Assembly (NCBI GenBank): GCA_000721275.1
Contig: JOFO01000001.1
Location: 124,001 to 188,000, forward strand
Direction of reading: 5' to 3'
DNA: 64,000 nt
From: Microtetraspora glauca
GTDB taxonomy: Bacteria > Actinomycetota > Actinomycetes > Streptomycetales > Streptomycetaceae
The notes below the pieces were generated by a model. That model saw nothing but the letters and a program-made list of their open reading frames with translations. It made no database searches and was not told where the DNA came from. Made by a program: the position numbers and the translations under genes. Positions 7,924 through 15,844 of the stretch are shown here, in pieces; the first letter of the stretch is position 1; every line of letters begins with the position of its first letter.

Positions 7924-8715
7924 ATGTCGCTCGACCCCACCGTCTCCCTCCGCTCCACCACCATCGCCCGGCTGCGCGCCGCGGGGTGCGTCTTCGCCGA
8001 GGACGAGGCAGAACTCCTCTTCTCAGCCGCCCGCGACACCGCCGAACTCGACGCGCTCGTCGACCGGCGCGCGGCCGGCCTCCCGCTCGAACACGTCGTC
8101 GGCTGGGCCGGGTTCGGAGGACTGCGGATCGCCGTCGACCCCGGCGTCTTCGTGCCCCGGCGGCGCACCGAGTTCCTCGTCGAGCGGGCCGTCGCGCTCG
8201 CCGCTCCCGGCGCGCTCTGCGTCGACCTGTGCTGCGGCTCCGGCGCCGCCGGCGCGGTGCTGCTCGCGGCGGTGCCGGACGCGCGGGTGTACGCCGCGGA
8301 CATCGAACCCGCCGCGGTCGCGTGCGCCCGCCGGAACATCGAACCGCGCGGCGGGCGGGTCTTCGCCGGCGACCTCTTCGCGCCGCTGCCGGACGACCTG
8401 CGCGGCCGGGTGGACATCCTGGTCGCCAACGTGCCGTACGTCCCGACCGGCGAGGTCGGGCTGCTGCCACCCGAGGCCCGCGAGCACGAGCCGCTGGTCG
8501 CGCTCGACGGCGGCCCGGACGGCCTCGACGTGCTGCGCCGGGTGGCCGCCGGGGCGCCGGAGTGGCTGGCGCCCGGCGGGCACCTGCTCGTCGAGACGAG
8601 CGAGCGGCAGACCGGCGCGGCGGCCGAGGCCGTCGCCGCGCACGGCCTCACGCCCCGGTTCGCCACCTGCGAGGAGCGGTACGCGACCGTGCTGGTCGCG
8701 ACCCGGGAGGGGTGA
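7924..8715 (+). CDS. Putative protein N5-glutamine methyltransferase (PrmC-like)
   Basis: A 263-residue class I SAM-dependent methyltransferase related to PrmC/HemK, which methylates the GGQ glutamine of release factors. The SAM-binding motif is in VDLCCGSGAAG, and an acidic residue ending the next strand (ADIEP) should bind ribose. The catalytic NPPY tetrad is NVPY here (169-172). Streptomyces usually carry a canonical prmC beside prfA, so this is probably a paralogue with a different or relaxed target. The ATG follows a GGAAGG ribosome site. The reading frame is open further upstream, but the compositional break and ribosome site favour this start. Confidence 0.8.
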   Translation: MSLDPTVSLRSTTIARLRAAGCVFAEDEAELLFSAARDTAELDALVDRRAAGLPLEHVVGWAGFGGLRIAVDPGVFVPRRRTEFLVERAVALAAPGALCVDLCCGSGAAGAVLLAAVPDARVYAADIEPAAVACARRNIEPRGGRVFAGDLFAPLPDDLRGRVDILVANVPYVPTGEVGLLPPEAREHEPLVALDGGPDGLDVLRRVAAGAPEWLAPGGHLLVETSERQTGAAAEAVAAHGLTPRFATCEERYATVLVATREG

Positions 8716-8730
8716 CCGGGCCCGGCCGGT

Positions 8731-9519
8731 TCAGCGGCCGAACGTGTCGAGGTTCTCGACCAGCCACGCGCCGTCGCGCCGGACGAGGTCCACGGCGAAC
8801 ATCGCGCCCGCGTAGACGCCCTGGTCCCGCGCCGGGGCCTTCGCCTGCTTCCCGCCGGCCTGGGGCCGGGGCGTCCCGGCGGTGCTGACGCTGCTCTGGT
8901 CGGCGTAGACGAGGACGCGGGCGCGGTCGCCGTCGATCCGCTCGACGGCGCTCTCGGTGACGGTCGTGGTGATCACCGACTTCTGCTCGGCGGCCTGCGC
9001 CAGGACGCCGGCGAAGAGGGTCCGGTGCTGCTCGACCGCCTTGCCGGTGAGGAAGGTCCGGCCGGCCCGGGTGAAGGCGTCCGGGTCGGTGTGGTCGTAG
9101 GAGAAGAGCGCGGCCACGGCCGCGGCCGTCGCCCCCTTGATCTCGCTGGTGCGGGCGAGGTCGGTGAGCGCGGTGTTCGCGCGCGCGGGATCGTCGCGCA
9201 GCTCGCCGGCCCTGCCGGCCGCCCACCCGGCGAACCCGCCGAGCAGCAGGGTCAGCGCGCACAGGACGAGCAGGGGCACCCGCAGCGCCGGCCGCGCCCG
9301 CTTCTCCTGCTTCTTCTCCGTCTCCTGCCGCTTTTTCGTCCCCTGCTGCTTATTCGTCTCCCGCTTCTCGTGCTCTTCTCGTACGGGCTTCGCCGCCGGT
9401 CGCCGTCCGGGGCGGGGCGCGGGCTCGGTCAGGACCGCGACCGGGGCGGCGGCGGGCGGCTGTTCGGCGCGGGCGCGGCGGCGGCGCTGCTGGTTGAGGT
9501 GGTGGCGGGGCGTCGGCAT
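8731..9519 (-). CDS. Mce-associated membrane protein, type B (second copy)
   Basis: A 262-residue protein with a highly charged, disordered N-terminus rich in Arg, Lys and Gln (about residues 1-75), one transmembrane helix (about 78-100) and an extracytoplasmic domain to the end. It matches the Mas proteins encoded downstream of actinobacterial mce genes, thought to stabilise the transporter. The domain is similar to the product at 10144-10779 (shared FSY motif, an E-x-IDGD-x-AR block, ending in a short conserved strand). It is the last gene of the mce operon, 55 bases after the preceding one; the longer gap leaves room for separate expression. Confidence 0.8.
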   Translation of the reverse strand: MPTPRHHLNQQRRRRARAEQPPAAAPVAVLTEPAPRPGRRPAAKPVREEHEKRETNKQQGTKKRQETEKKQEKRARPALRVPLLVLCALTLLLGGFAGWAAGRAGELRDDPARANTALTDLARTSEIKGATAAAVAALFSYDHTDPDAFTRAGRTFLTGKAVEQHRTLFAGVLAQAAEQKSVITTTVTESAVERIDGDRARVLVYADQSSVSTAGTPRPQAGGKQAKAPARDQGVYAGAMFAVDLVRRDGAWLVENLDTFGR

Positions 9520-9574
9520 GGTGCGGGGTCCTTTCCGGTGCGGGCGGCTCTCGCGGGCGGTCGGCGCGGCCCGG

Positions 9575-10117
9575 TCAGCCGGTCGCCGTGCCGCCCACGG
9601 GGGCCTGCCCCAGGCCGCTGAGCTTCCACTGGCCGTCGGTGCGGGTGAGTTCGCCGAGCATCCGGCTGTCCTTGTCGGTGCTCTTGGCGTCCGGTGTCGT
9701 GACGGTGACCCGCAGGGCGACCAGCAGCCGGGCCCGCCCCGCGCGGTCGTCGAGTTCGGTGACGGCGCCGGACAGCACCCGGGCGGTGGTCACCGTCTTC
9801 GCGGCCTTCACCTGGCCGGCGAACTCCTCGCGCCCGTCGACCAGTTGCTCATGCAGCTCGCCGGTCGTCGAGGACTCCCAGAGGTCGAGCCCCTGGTCCA
9901 CCCGCCGGTGGTCGAGCGTGTTGAGGTTCTGCACCGCCTGCTCCCCCGCGGCGAGCGCCCGGTCGCGCTCCGCGGCGTAGGCCGCGGAGTCGTCGTGGGC
10001 GGCGGCGTACCAGCTCTGGCCGCTCCAGGCGGCGAAGCCGCCCGCGGCGAGGGTGAGCGCGAGGGCCACGGCCAGGACCGGCCGGGCCCCGGCCGCGGTG
10101 CGGACCGCGCGTGTCAT
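9575..10117 (-). CDS. Mce-associated membrane protein, type A (second copy)
   Basis: A 180-residue protein with one N-terminal transmembrane segment (about 10-33) and a small extracytoplasmic domain, matching the Mas family. It shares the pattern ERDxALA then LNTLD and a central DDRAGxARLL block with the product at 10776-11285, so the two are paralogues. The ATG at 10117 was preferred over one 19 codons upstream because it starts directly before the hydrophobic segment and leaves a 26-base gap to the preceding gene. Its role is inferred from operon position. Confidence 0.78.
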   Translation of the reverse strand: MTRAVRTAAGARPVLAVALALTLAAGGFAAWSGQSWYAAAHDDSAAYAAERDRALAAGEQAVQNLNTLDHRRVDQGLDLWESSTTGELHEQLVDGREEFAGQVKAAKTVTTARVLSGAVTELDDRAGRARLLVALRVTVTTPDAKSTDKDSRMLGELTRTDGQWKLSGLGQAPVGGTATG

Positions 10118-10143
10118 GGGCTGCTCCCGTCTCCCGCGCAACG

Positions 10144-10779
10144 TCAGCGGGCCTTGATGTCGGTGATCCGCCACCGGTCGTCCTGGAACCGGGCGGTGAC
10201 CGTGAGCTGGGCCGCCGCGGCGGTGGCGGCGCCCTTGTCGCGGCGCGAGACCTGGTCCAGGAAGACGAGGAGGCGGGCGCTGTCGCCGTCGAGTTCGATC
10301 ACTCCGGTGCGGACGGCCTGGGTGGCGAGGGTGACGCGCTGCTCGACCAGGCTCTTGCGGACCTGGGCGAACAGGTCGCTGTACTGGCGGGCGGCACGGC
10401 CGGCGAGGACGGTCCCGGCGGAGCGCTCGGCGGCGTCGGAACTGGTCGGGGTGTACGAGAAGATCCGGGCCAGGCCCTCCCCGACGTCGCCGCCGACGCG
10501 GGTGGTGGCGGCGGTGTCGGTGAGCGCCTGGTTGCGTGCCGAAGGGGTGGAGCGGAGCTGGTCGGCTCCGTAGAAGAAGGCGGCGCCGGCCAGGAGGAGG
10601 GCGGTGACGAGGACGGGCACGACGGCCTTGCGCCGGCGGGAGCCGCCGCCCGCGGTCTCCGCGCCCGTCTCCGTCCCGGTGCCGGGGGCGGTCTCGGCGC
10701 CGGGTGCGGTCTCGGTCTCGGGTGTGGTCCCGGTCTCGGGTGTGGTCCCGGTCTCGGGTGTGGTCTCGGTGTCGGTCAC
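10144..10779 (-). CDS. Mce-associated membrane protein, type B (first copy)
   Basis: A 211-residue protein: a Thr/Pro/Glu repeat region (residues about 2-50), one transmembrane helix (about 55-73), then the type B Mas domain with a FSYTPTS motif and an ELDGDSARLL block. The GTG start overlaps the stop of the previous gene (GTGA), which fixes it and suggests translational coupling. The disordered cytoplasmic N-terminus varies strongly between the two type B copies while the outer domain is conserved, so the outer face probably carries the function. Confidence 0.8.
   Translation of the reverse strand: MTDTETTPETGTTPETGTTPETETAPGAETAPGTGTETGAETAGGGSRRRKAVVPVLVTALLLAGAAFFYGADQLRSTPSARNQALTDTAATTRVGGDVGEGLARIFSYTPTSSDAAERSAGTVLAGRAARQYSDLFAQVRKSLVEQRVTLATQAVRTGVIELDGDSARLLVFLDQVSRRDKGAATAAAAQLTVTARFQDDRWRITDIKAR
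10715..10768. repeat. Three 18-bp tandem repeats inside a Mas gene
   Basis: Three head-to-tail 18-base units, the third with one difference, encode the repeated Thr-Thr-Pro-Glu-Thr-Gly segment at the N-terminus of the Mas protein. Being a multiple of three, copy number can change without a frameshift. Confidence 0.85.
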
Positions 10780-11285
10780 TCGGTCTTCTCCGCTCCTGCC
10801 ACGGGGACCGCGCTGAGCGCCGCCACCCTCCACGTGTTCTCGCCGGTGCGGTGGAGGACCGCCTCCAGGCGTTTGCGGTCGGTGGTCGGGGCGCCGGCGC
10901 CCTTCGGGGTGACGTCCACCCGGACGGTCGCGATGAGCTTCGCCGTGCCGGCGCGGGCGTCGAGGGTGGTGAGCGCGGCCTCGGTGACGGTGGCCCGGGC
11001 GGAGGCGCCCTCCCGGGGTTCGGTGCGGCCCAGTTCGTCGCGGAGCGGGCCGGTGGCGGCGTCGCGCCAGGCGGCGATGCCGGCTTCGGCGCGCTCGCGG
11101 GTGGAGGCGTCGAGGGTGTTGAGGACGGCGAGGCGCTGCCGTCCCTCGGCGAGGGCGGTGTCGCGTTCGCGGCCGAAGGAGAGCTCCTGGTCGGTGCGGG
11201 CCTGGACGTAGGTCCAGGCTCCGGTGCCGCAGAAGCCGAGGGCGACGGCGAGGGCGGCGGCGGAGGCGATGCCGGCCCGCTTCAT
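10776..11285 (-). CDS. Mce-associated membrane protein, type A (first copy)
   Basis: A 169-residue protein with an N-terminal hydrophobic segment (about 5-27, possibly an uncleaved signal anchor) and a helical then strand-rich outer domain. It resembles the product at 9575-10117. Its ATG overlaps the stop of the last MCE gene by 4 bases, and its own stop overlaps the next start, so it is embedded in the operon. Mas proteins in mycobacteria support Mce transporter stability; the same role is inferred here. Confidence 0.8.
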   Translation of the reverse strand: MKRAGIASAAALAVALGFCGTGAWTYVQARTDQELSFGRERDTALAEGRQRLAVLNTLDASTRERAEAGIAAWRDAATGPLRDELGRTEPREGASARATVTEAALTTLDARAGTAKLIATVRVDVTPKGAGAPTTDRKRLEAVLHRTGENTWRVAALSAVPVAGAEKTE

Positions 11286-12559
11286 CGCGCGCTCCCGGTG
11301 CCGAGGCCGAGGAGTCCGGCCAGATCGGTGGGGCCGTCGGTCTCGCCGGGCAGCGACAGGGCGCCCGGCAGCGGCGGCTGGATCCCGCGGGCCTTCGGCT
11401 CCTTCGCCTCGGGGTGCAGGGGGCCGGGGCGGACCGGTGCGGGTGCGGCGCCGCCCTTCGGGGCGTGCGCGGAGCCCCGGACGTTGGTCCCGGAGGCGGC
11501 GGGGCTGGTGCAGGCGGCGCCGGTGTTGAGGGCGGGCGCGGTGCCGAGGTCGAGGCCGTTGCGGTAGCGGGTGCCGCCGTAGCCGTCGGTGCAGGGCAGC
11601 GGCTTGAAGAAGGTGACGGCCATGCCGATGTCGAGGCGGCCGTCGTGGACGGCGGTGGCGCCGGCGGAGACGGCGGCCGGGTAGGTCACCAGCAGTTCCT
11701 CGATGCCGCGCTGGCGGGTGAGGGCAATCTCGGAGGTGGTGAGGAGGTTGGCGAGGACGACGCCGAGGCTGGGGTCGAGGTCGTCGAGGAGGCCGCTGAC
11801 CTGACCGGCCGCGTCGGGCGTGACGGTGAGGAGGCGGCGGAGGTCGGCGTCGGAGCTCTTGAGGGTGGCGGCGAGGGTACGGGCTCCGGAGGCGAAGTTC
11901 CGGATGGCGCGGCTCTCCTCGGCCTGGGTGCGCAGGACGACCTCGCCGTCCCGGATGAGCCGGGTGGTGACCGGCAGGGCCTTGTCGGCGGCGGTGACGA
12001 AGGCGCTGCCGCTGTCGAGGAGGACCTGGAGGTCGTCGCCGTGTCCTTCGAACGCCTTGCCGAGTTCGTCGACGACGGTGCGGAGGGAGTCGAGGGGGAC
12101 GGAGCGGGTCAGCGCGTCCATGCTGCTGAGCACCTCGGTGACCGGGGCCGGCACCTGGGTGTCGGGCTCCTCGATGCGGGCGCCGTCGGCGAGGAAGGGG
12201 CCACCGTCGCTCGCGGGGCGCAGGTCGACGTACTGCTCGCCGACGGCGGAGAGGCCGGCGACGACGGCCCGCGCGTCGGCGGGGATCCGGGGGGCCGACT
12301 TCTTGATGCGGAGTTCGGCGACGACGCCGTCGGCGGTGAGGTCGATGGCGCCGACCCGGCCGACGGAGACGCCCCGGTAGGTGACGTCGGAGTGCGGGAA
12401 CAGGCCGCCGGTGCGGGCGAGGTGGACCCGCACGGTGTAGTGGTCGGCGAGGCCGACGTGACGGCCGAGGTCGGCGTAGCGGACGCCGACGAAGCCGAGG
12501 ACGGTGACGGCGATGACGAGGAACGCGAGGTTCTTCAGCCGTACGGTGCGGGTGATCAC
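11282..12559 (-). CDS. mceF: MCE family protein, sixth in operon (MceF position)
   Basis: A 425-residue substrate-binding subunit of the Mce transporter. It has one N-terminal transmembrane helix (about 8-27), an MlaD/MCE beta-barrel domain (about 38-115, with the characteristic YRGVSVGRV loop), a long predicted coiled-coil region and a Pro-rich C-terminal tail. Six MCE proteins are expected to form a hetero-hexameric tunnel carrying lipids towards the permease. Start and stop overlap the neighbouring genes by 4 bases. The protein after the barrel contains a Cys pair near GAACTS that may form a disulfide. Confidence 0.9.
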   Translation of the reverse strand: MITRTVRLKNLAFLVIAVTVLGFVGVRYADLGRHVGLADHYTVRVHLARTGGLFPHSDVTYRGVSVGRVGAIDLTADGVVAELRIKKSAPRIPADARAVVAGLSAVGEQYVDLRPASDGGPFLADGARIEEPDTQVPAPVTEVLSSMDALTRSVPLDSLRTVVDELGKAFEGHGDDLQVLLDSGSAFVTAADKALPVTTRLIRDGEVVLRTQAEESRAIRNFASGARTLAATLKSSDADLRRLLTVTPDAAGQVSGLLDDLDPSLGVVLANLLTTSEIALTRQRGIEELLVTYPAAVSAGATAVHDGRLDIGMAVTFFKPLPCTDGYGGTRYRNGLDLGTAPALNTGAACTSPAASGTNVRGSAHAPKGGAAPAPVRPGPLHPEAKEPKARGIQPPLPGALSLPGETDGPTDLAGLLGLGTGSAR

Positions 12560-13749
12560 CGGTGCTCGCCTCCGTCGTTCGGTGTGAGGGCCGGCAGGGG
12601 CAGGGGGGACGCGGCGCCCTGGCGCCGGGAGGTGGGCGCCTTCGGGTCGGTCGGGCTGGGGGTGGGGGTGGGGGTGGGTTCGGCCGCGGGGATGAGCGGC
12701 GGGATGACCTCGGTGCCGGGTGCGGCGGCCAGGTGGAGGTAGGTGTTGAGGTAGTCGCCCTTGATGCCCTTCATGACCTCGTCGGTGAAGGGGTACGTCA
12801 GCAGCACCTGGAGGGATTCCGGGAGGTCGGCGCCGGCGTCGGCGAGGGCGGTCAGGGTCGGGGCGAGGGCCTTGAGGTCGGCGACCATGTCCTTCTTGCT
12901 CGCCTCGACGGTGGAGACGGCGACGCCGGACAGGGTGTCGAGGGCGCGGAGCATGGTGATGAGGGAGCCGCGCTGGTTCTCCAGGGTCTTCAGGCCGGGC
13001 GAGAGGCCGGTGAGGACGGTGCCGATGTCCTTCTTGCGGCCGGCGAGGGTGGTGGAGAGGCGGTTGAGGCCGTCGAGGGCGCGGGTGATGTCGCCGCGGT
13101 GCGCGTCCAGGTTCGTGACCAGGGTGTCGACCCGGTGGAGCAGCGAGCGGACCTCGGGTTCGCGTCCGCCGAGGGCCGCGTTGAGTTCGCGGGTGATGGT
13201 CTTGAGCTGGTTGACGCCGCCGCCGTTGAGGAGCAGGGAGAGGGCGCCGAACACCTCCTCGACCTCGGTGTTGCGGCTGGTGCGGGCCACCGGGATGACA
13301 TCGCCGTCGGCGAGCCGGGCGCCGTCGGCGGGGCCGCGGCGGGCGGGGGCGACGAGCTGGACGTACTTCTCGCCCAGGAGGCTGGACTGTTCCACCCGGG
13401 CGCCGGCGTCGGCGGGCAGCCGGACGTCGCCGTTGAGGGTGAGCGTGACACGGGCGGACCAGGTCTCCGGGTCGAGTTCGATGGCGCTGACGCGGCCGAC
13501 GGCGACGTCGTTCACCTTGACCGCGGCCTGCGGCACCAGGCTGAGGACGTCGGCGATCTCGGCGGTGACCGTGTACGGGTGGTCGCCGAGGTCGGCGCCG
13601 CCGGGCAGCGGCAGGTCCTCGATGCCGTCGAAGCGGACGGGGACCGGGGGCAGCGCGCCGAGCGCGAGGGCCAGGCCGAGGCCGGCGGCGGCCAGGACGG
13701 CGGCTCCGGCGCCGGCGGCCCTGGCCGAGGGCAGGCGGGGGCTTCTCAC
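12556..13749 (-). CDS. mceE: MCE family protein, fifth in operon (MceE position), without lipobox
   Basis: A 397-residue MCE subunit: N-terminal hydrophobic segment (about 12-34), MCE barrel (about 55-130, VNDVAVGRVSAI loop), helical region and a Pro/Thr-rich tail. The fifth MCE gene of mycobacterial operons usually encodes a lipoprotein (LprK type). Here the protein contains no cysteine at all, so lipid anchoring is impossible and a transmembrane or signal anchor must hold it. The gene overlaps both neighbours by 4 bases. Confidence 0.9.
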   Translation of the reverse strand: MRSPRLPSARAAGAGAAVLAAAGLGLALALGALPPVPVRFDGIEDLPLPGGADLGDHPYTVTAEIADVLSLVPQAAVKVNDVAVGRVSAIELDPETWSARVTLTLNGDVRLPADAGARVEQSSLLGEKYVQLVAPARRGPADGARLADGDVIPVARTSRNTEVEEVFGALSLLLNGGGVNQLKTITRELNAALGGREPEVRSLLHRVDTLVTNLDAHRGDITRALDGLNRLSTTLAGRKKDIGTVLTGLSPGLKTLENQRGSLITMLRALDTLSGVAVSTVEASKKDMVADLKALAPTLTALADAGADLPESLQVLLTYPFTDEVMKGIKGDYLNTYLHLAAAPGTEVIPPLIPAAEPTPTPTPSPTDPKAPTSRRQGAASPLPLPALTPNDGGEHR

Positions 13750-14804
13750 CGCTCCTCCTCTGGGTTCGCGGGGGTCTCGGTGGCCGTCGGGGGCGTGCCG
13801 CTCGCGGAGGGTCCGGTCACGGGCAGCGGGAGCAGCGGGCCGCCCATGCTGATCTCGTTGAGGTTGGCGCGGCCGTGCAGGCTGCGGGTGTCCTCGTCGT
13901 AGGCGTTGACGAAATTGCCGGCGGCGAGCGGGGCCGTGTCGAGGGCTTCGGCCAGGGAGGCGCGCTGGTCGACGAGGGTGCGGGTGAGCGGGACGAGCCG
14001 GTCGACGTTCTTCTTCAGTTCGCCACGGTTGTCCTTGATGAAGGTCTTGACGCGGGCGAGGGCCGTGCCGAGTTCCTTGAGGGCGGCGGCGAGGTCGTCC
14101 TTGTTGTCGGCGAAGAAGCCGACGACCTCGTCGAGGCGTTCCTGGGCGGTGCGGACGTCGCCGTCCTTCTCCTTCAGCATGGTGGTGAAGGTCTGGAGGT
14201 GCCCGAGGGTGGCGAAAAGTTCCTCGCTGCTGCCGTCGAGGGTCTTGGCGGCCTTGCCGAACCGGTCGATCGAGCCGCCGATGGCGGCGCCGTTGCCCTT
14301 GAGGTTCTTCGCGCCGGTGTCGAGGAGGTCGGAGAGCGCGCCGGCGGAGTTGGCGCCGTCGGGGCCGAGCGCCGTGCTGAGGTCGGTGATCGAGGCGTAC
14401 AGCTGGTCGATCTCGACGGGGGTGCGGTTGCGGGCGGCGGGGAGTTCGGCGCCGTCGTCCAGGGCGGGTCCCGAGGTGTAGGCGGGGGTGAGCTGGACGT
14501 AGCGGTCGGCGACGACGCTGGGGGCGACGACGAGGGCGCGGGCGTCGGCGGGGATCATGACGCCCTCGTCGAGGCGGAGACCGACGCGTACGCGGGTGCC
14601 CTGGGGCTCCACGGACTCGACCTCGCCGACGCGGACGCCGAGGACGCGCAGGTCGGAGCCGGCGTAGATGCCGACGGCCCGGTCGAACCAGGCGGTGACG
14701 CGGATGCCGTCGTCGTCGAGGGCGCGGTGGGTCACGAGGCCGGCGGCGGCGAGCACCGCGAGGGTGAGGCCGGCGGTGAGGGGTCGTCGGGTCCGGTTGG
14801 TCAT
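13746..14804 (-). CDS. mceD: MCE family protein, fourth in operon (MceD position)
   Basis: A 352-residue MCE subunit with an N-terminal transmembrane helix (about 10-27), MCE barrel (about 35-115, containing VLGVRVGEV), and a helical domain rich in Lys and Asp. The start is the ATG at 14804, which overlaps the preceding stop (ATGA). The frame is open 33 codons further upstream, but that stretch is the overlap with the previous gene. The tail is short and Pro/Thr-rich. Confidence 0.9.
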   Translation of the reverse strand: MTNRTRRPLTAGLTLAVLAAAGLVTHRALDDDGIRVTAWFDRAVGIYAGSDLRVLGVRVGEVESVEPQGTRVRVGLRLDEGVMIPADARALVVAPSVVADRYVQLTPAYTSGPALDDGAELPAARNRTPVEIDQLYASITDLSTALGPDGANSAGALSDLLDTGAKNLKGNGAAIGGSIDRFGKAAKTLDGSSEELFATLGHLQTFTTMLKEKDGDVRTAQERLDEVVGFFADNKDDLAAALKELGTALARVKTFIKDNRGELKKNVDRLVPLTRTLVDQRASLAEALDTAPLAAGNFVNAYDEDTRSLHGRANLNEISMGGPLLPLPVTGPSASGTPPTATETPANPEEER

Positions 14805-15844
14805 GCGCCGCTTCCCTTCGCCGTGGTCTTCTGTTTCGGCGGCAGGCATCCGTTCGCGGGCCGGGAGCCCTCGGGCAGGTAGCCGCGGGGGACGACGCCG
14901 CACAGGTAGCTGTCGAACCAGCGGCCGGTGCCGAGGGTGTTGCCGACGAGCCGGTAGTACGGGCCGACGAGGGCGAGGGTCTTGTCGAGCTGGCCGCTGT
15001 TGCGTTCCAGGACGTCGGTGACCCTGCCGAGCGCCTTCAGCGTGGGGCCGAGCGCGCGGTCGTTGTCGGCGACGAGGCCGCTGAGTTCGGTGCTGAGGGC
15101 GCGGCTGCCCTTGAGCAGGGCGCGGATGGCGTCGCGGCGCCGGGAGAGTTCGCCGAGGAGGGAGCCACCGTCCTCCAGGAGGAGTTCGAAGCTGGACTTC
15201 TTGTCCTTGAGGGTCTTGGTGAAGCGCTCGCTCCGCTGGAGGAGCCGGGCGAGTTCGGTGTCGCGCTTGGAGACGGACTTCGACAGTTCGGAGAGGCCGT
15301 CGACGGCGTTGCGGACGTGCGGCGGCGAGTTCTCGAAGGTGTCGGACATGGTCCGGAAGCTCTCGGCGAGCTTCTTGGTGTCGAGGTCGTCGATGGTGCC
15401 GCTGAGGTCCTGGAACGCCTGCGTCACGTCGTACGGGGAGGTGGTGCGGGACAGCGGGATGCGGGTGCCGGGGTCCTGGCGGGCGGTGCCGAGCGGGTCG
15501 AGGGCGAGGTACTTCTCGCCGAGGAGGGTCTTGATGGCGATGGCCGCGGTCGACCGGTCGCCGACCCAGGCGTCGCCGACCTCGAAGGTCACCTTGACCT
15601 TGGGGCCGTCGAGGCCGACGGCGGTGACCTCGCCGACCTTGACGCCGGCGATGCGGACCTCGTCGCCGGGGTCGAGTCCGGCGGCCTCGGAGAAGTCGGC
15701 GCTGTAGGTGGTGCCGCCGCCGACCAGCGGGAGCCGTTCGGCGTGGTACGCGAGGGTGGCGAGGAGGCCGAGGAGGAGCAGTCCGACGACGGCGACGCCG
15801 ATCGGGTTGCGTTCCTTGACGGGCCGGATCCGGAGGGCGTTCAT
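14801..15844 (-). CDS. mceC: MCE family protein, third in operon (MceC position)
   Basis: A 347-residue MCE subunit: transmembrane helix (about 15-34), MCE barrel (about 45-120, with RIAGVKVGEV), helical needle region and a C-terminal segment with three cysteines (YLCG, NGCLPP and others nearby) that probably form disulfides outside the membrane. The ATG at 15844 overlaps the previous stop; another ATG three codons upstream is less likely for that reason. Confidence 0.9.
   Translation of the reverse strand: MNALRIRPVKERNPIGVAVVGLLLLGLLATLAYHAERLPLVGGGTTYSADFSEAAGLDPGDEVRIAGVKVGEVTAVGLDGPKVKVTFEVGDAWVGDRSTAAIAIKTLLGEKYLALDPLGTARQDPGTRIPLSRTTSPYDVTQAFQDLSGTIDDLDTKKLAESFRTMSDTFENSPPHVRNAVDGLSELSKSVSKRDTELARLLQRSERFTKTLKDKKSSFELLLEDGGSLLGELSRRRDAIRALLKGSRALSTELSGLVADNDRALGPTLKALGRVTDVLERNSGQLDKTLALVGPYYRLVGNTLGTGRWFDSYLCGVVPRGYLPEGSRPANGCLPPKQKTTAKGSGA

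Noticed and set aside
10701..10770. Possible CRISPR-like array
   Set aside because: The repeats are contiguous 18-mers without spacers and encode an in-frame peptide repeat.
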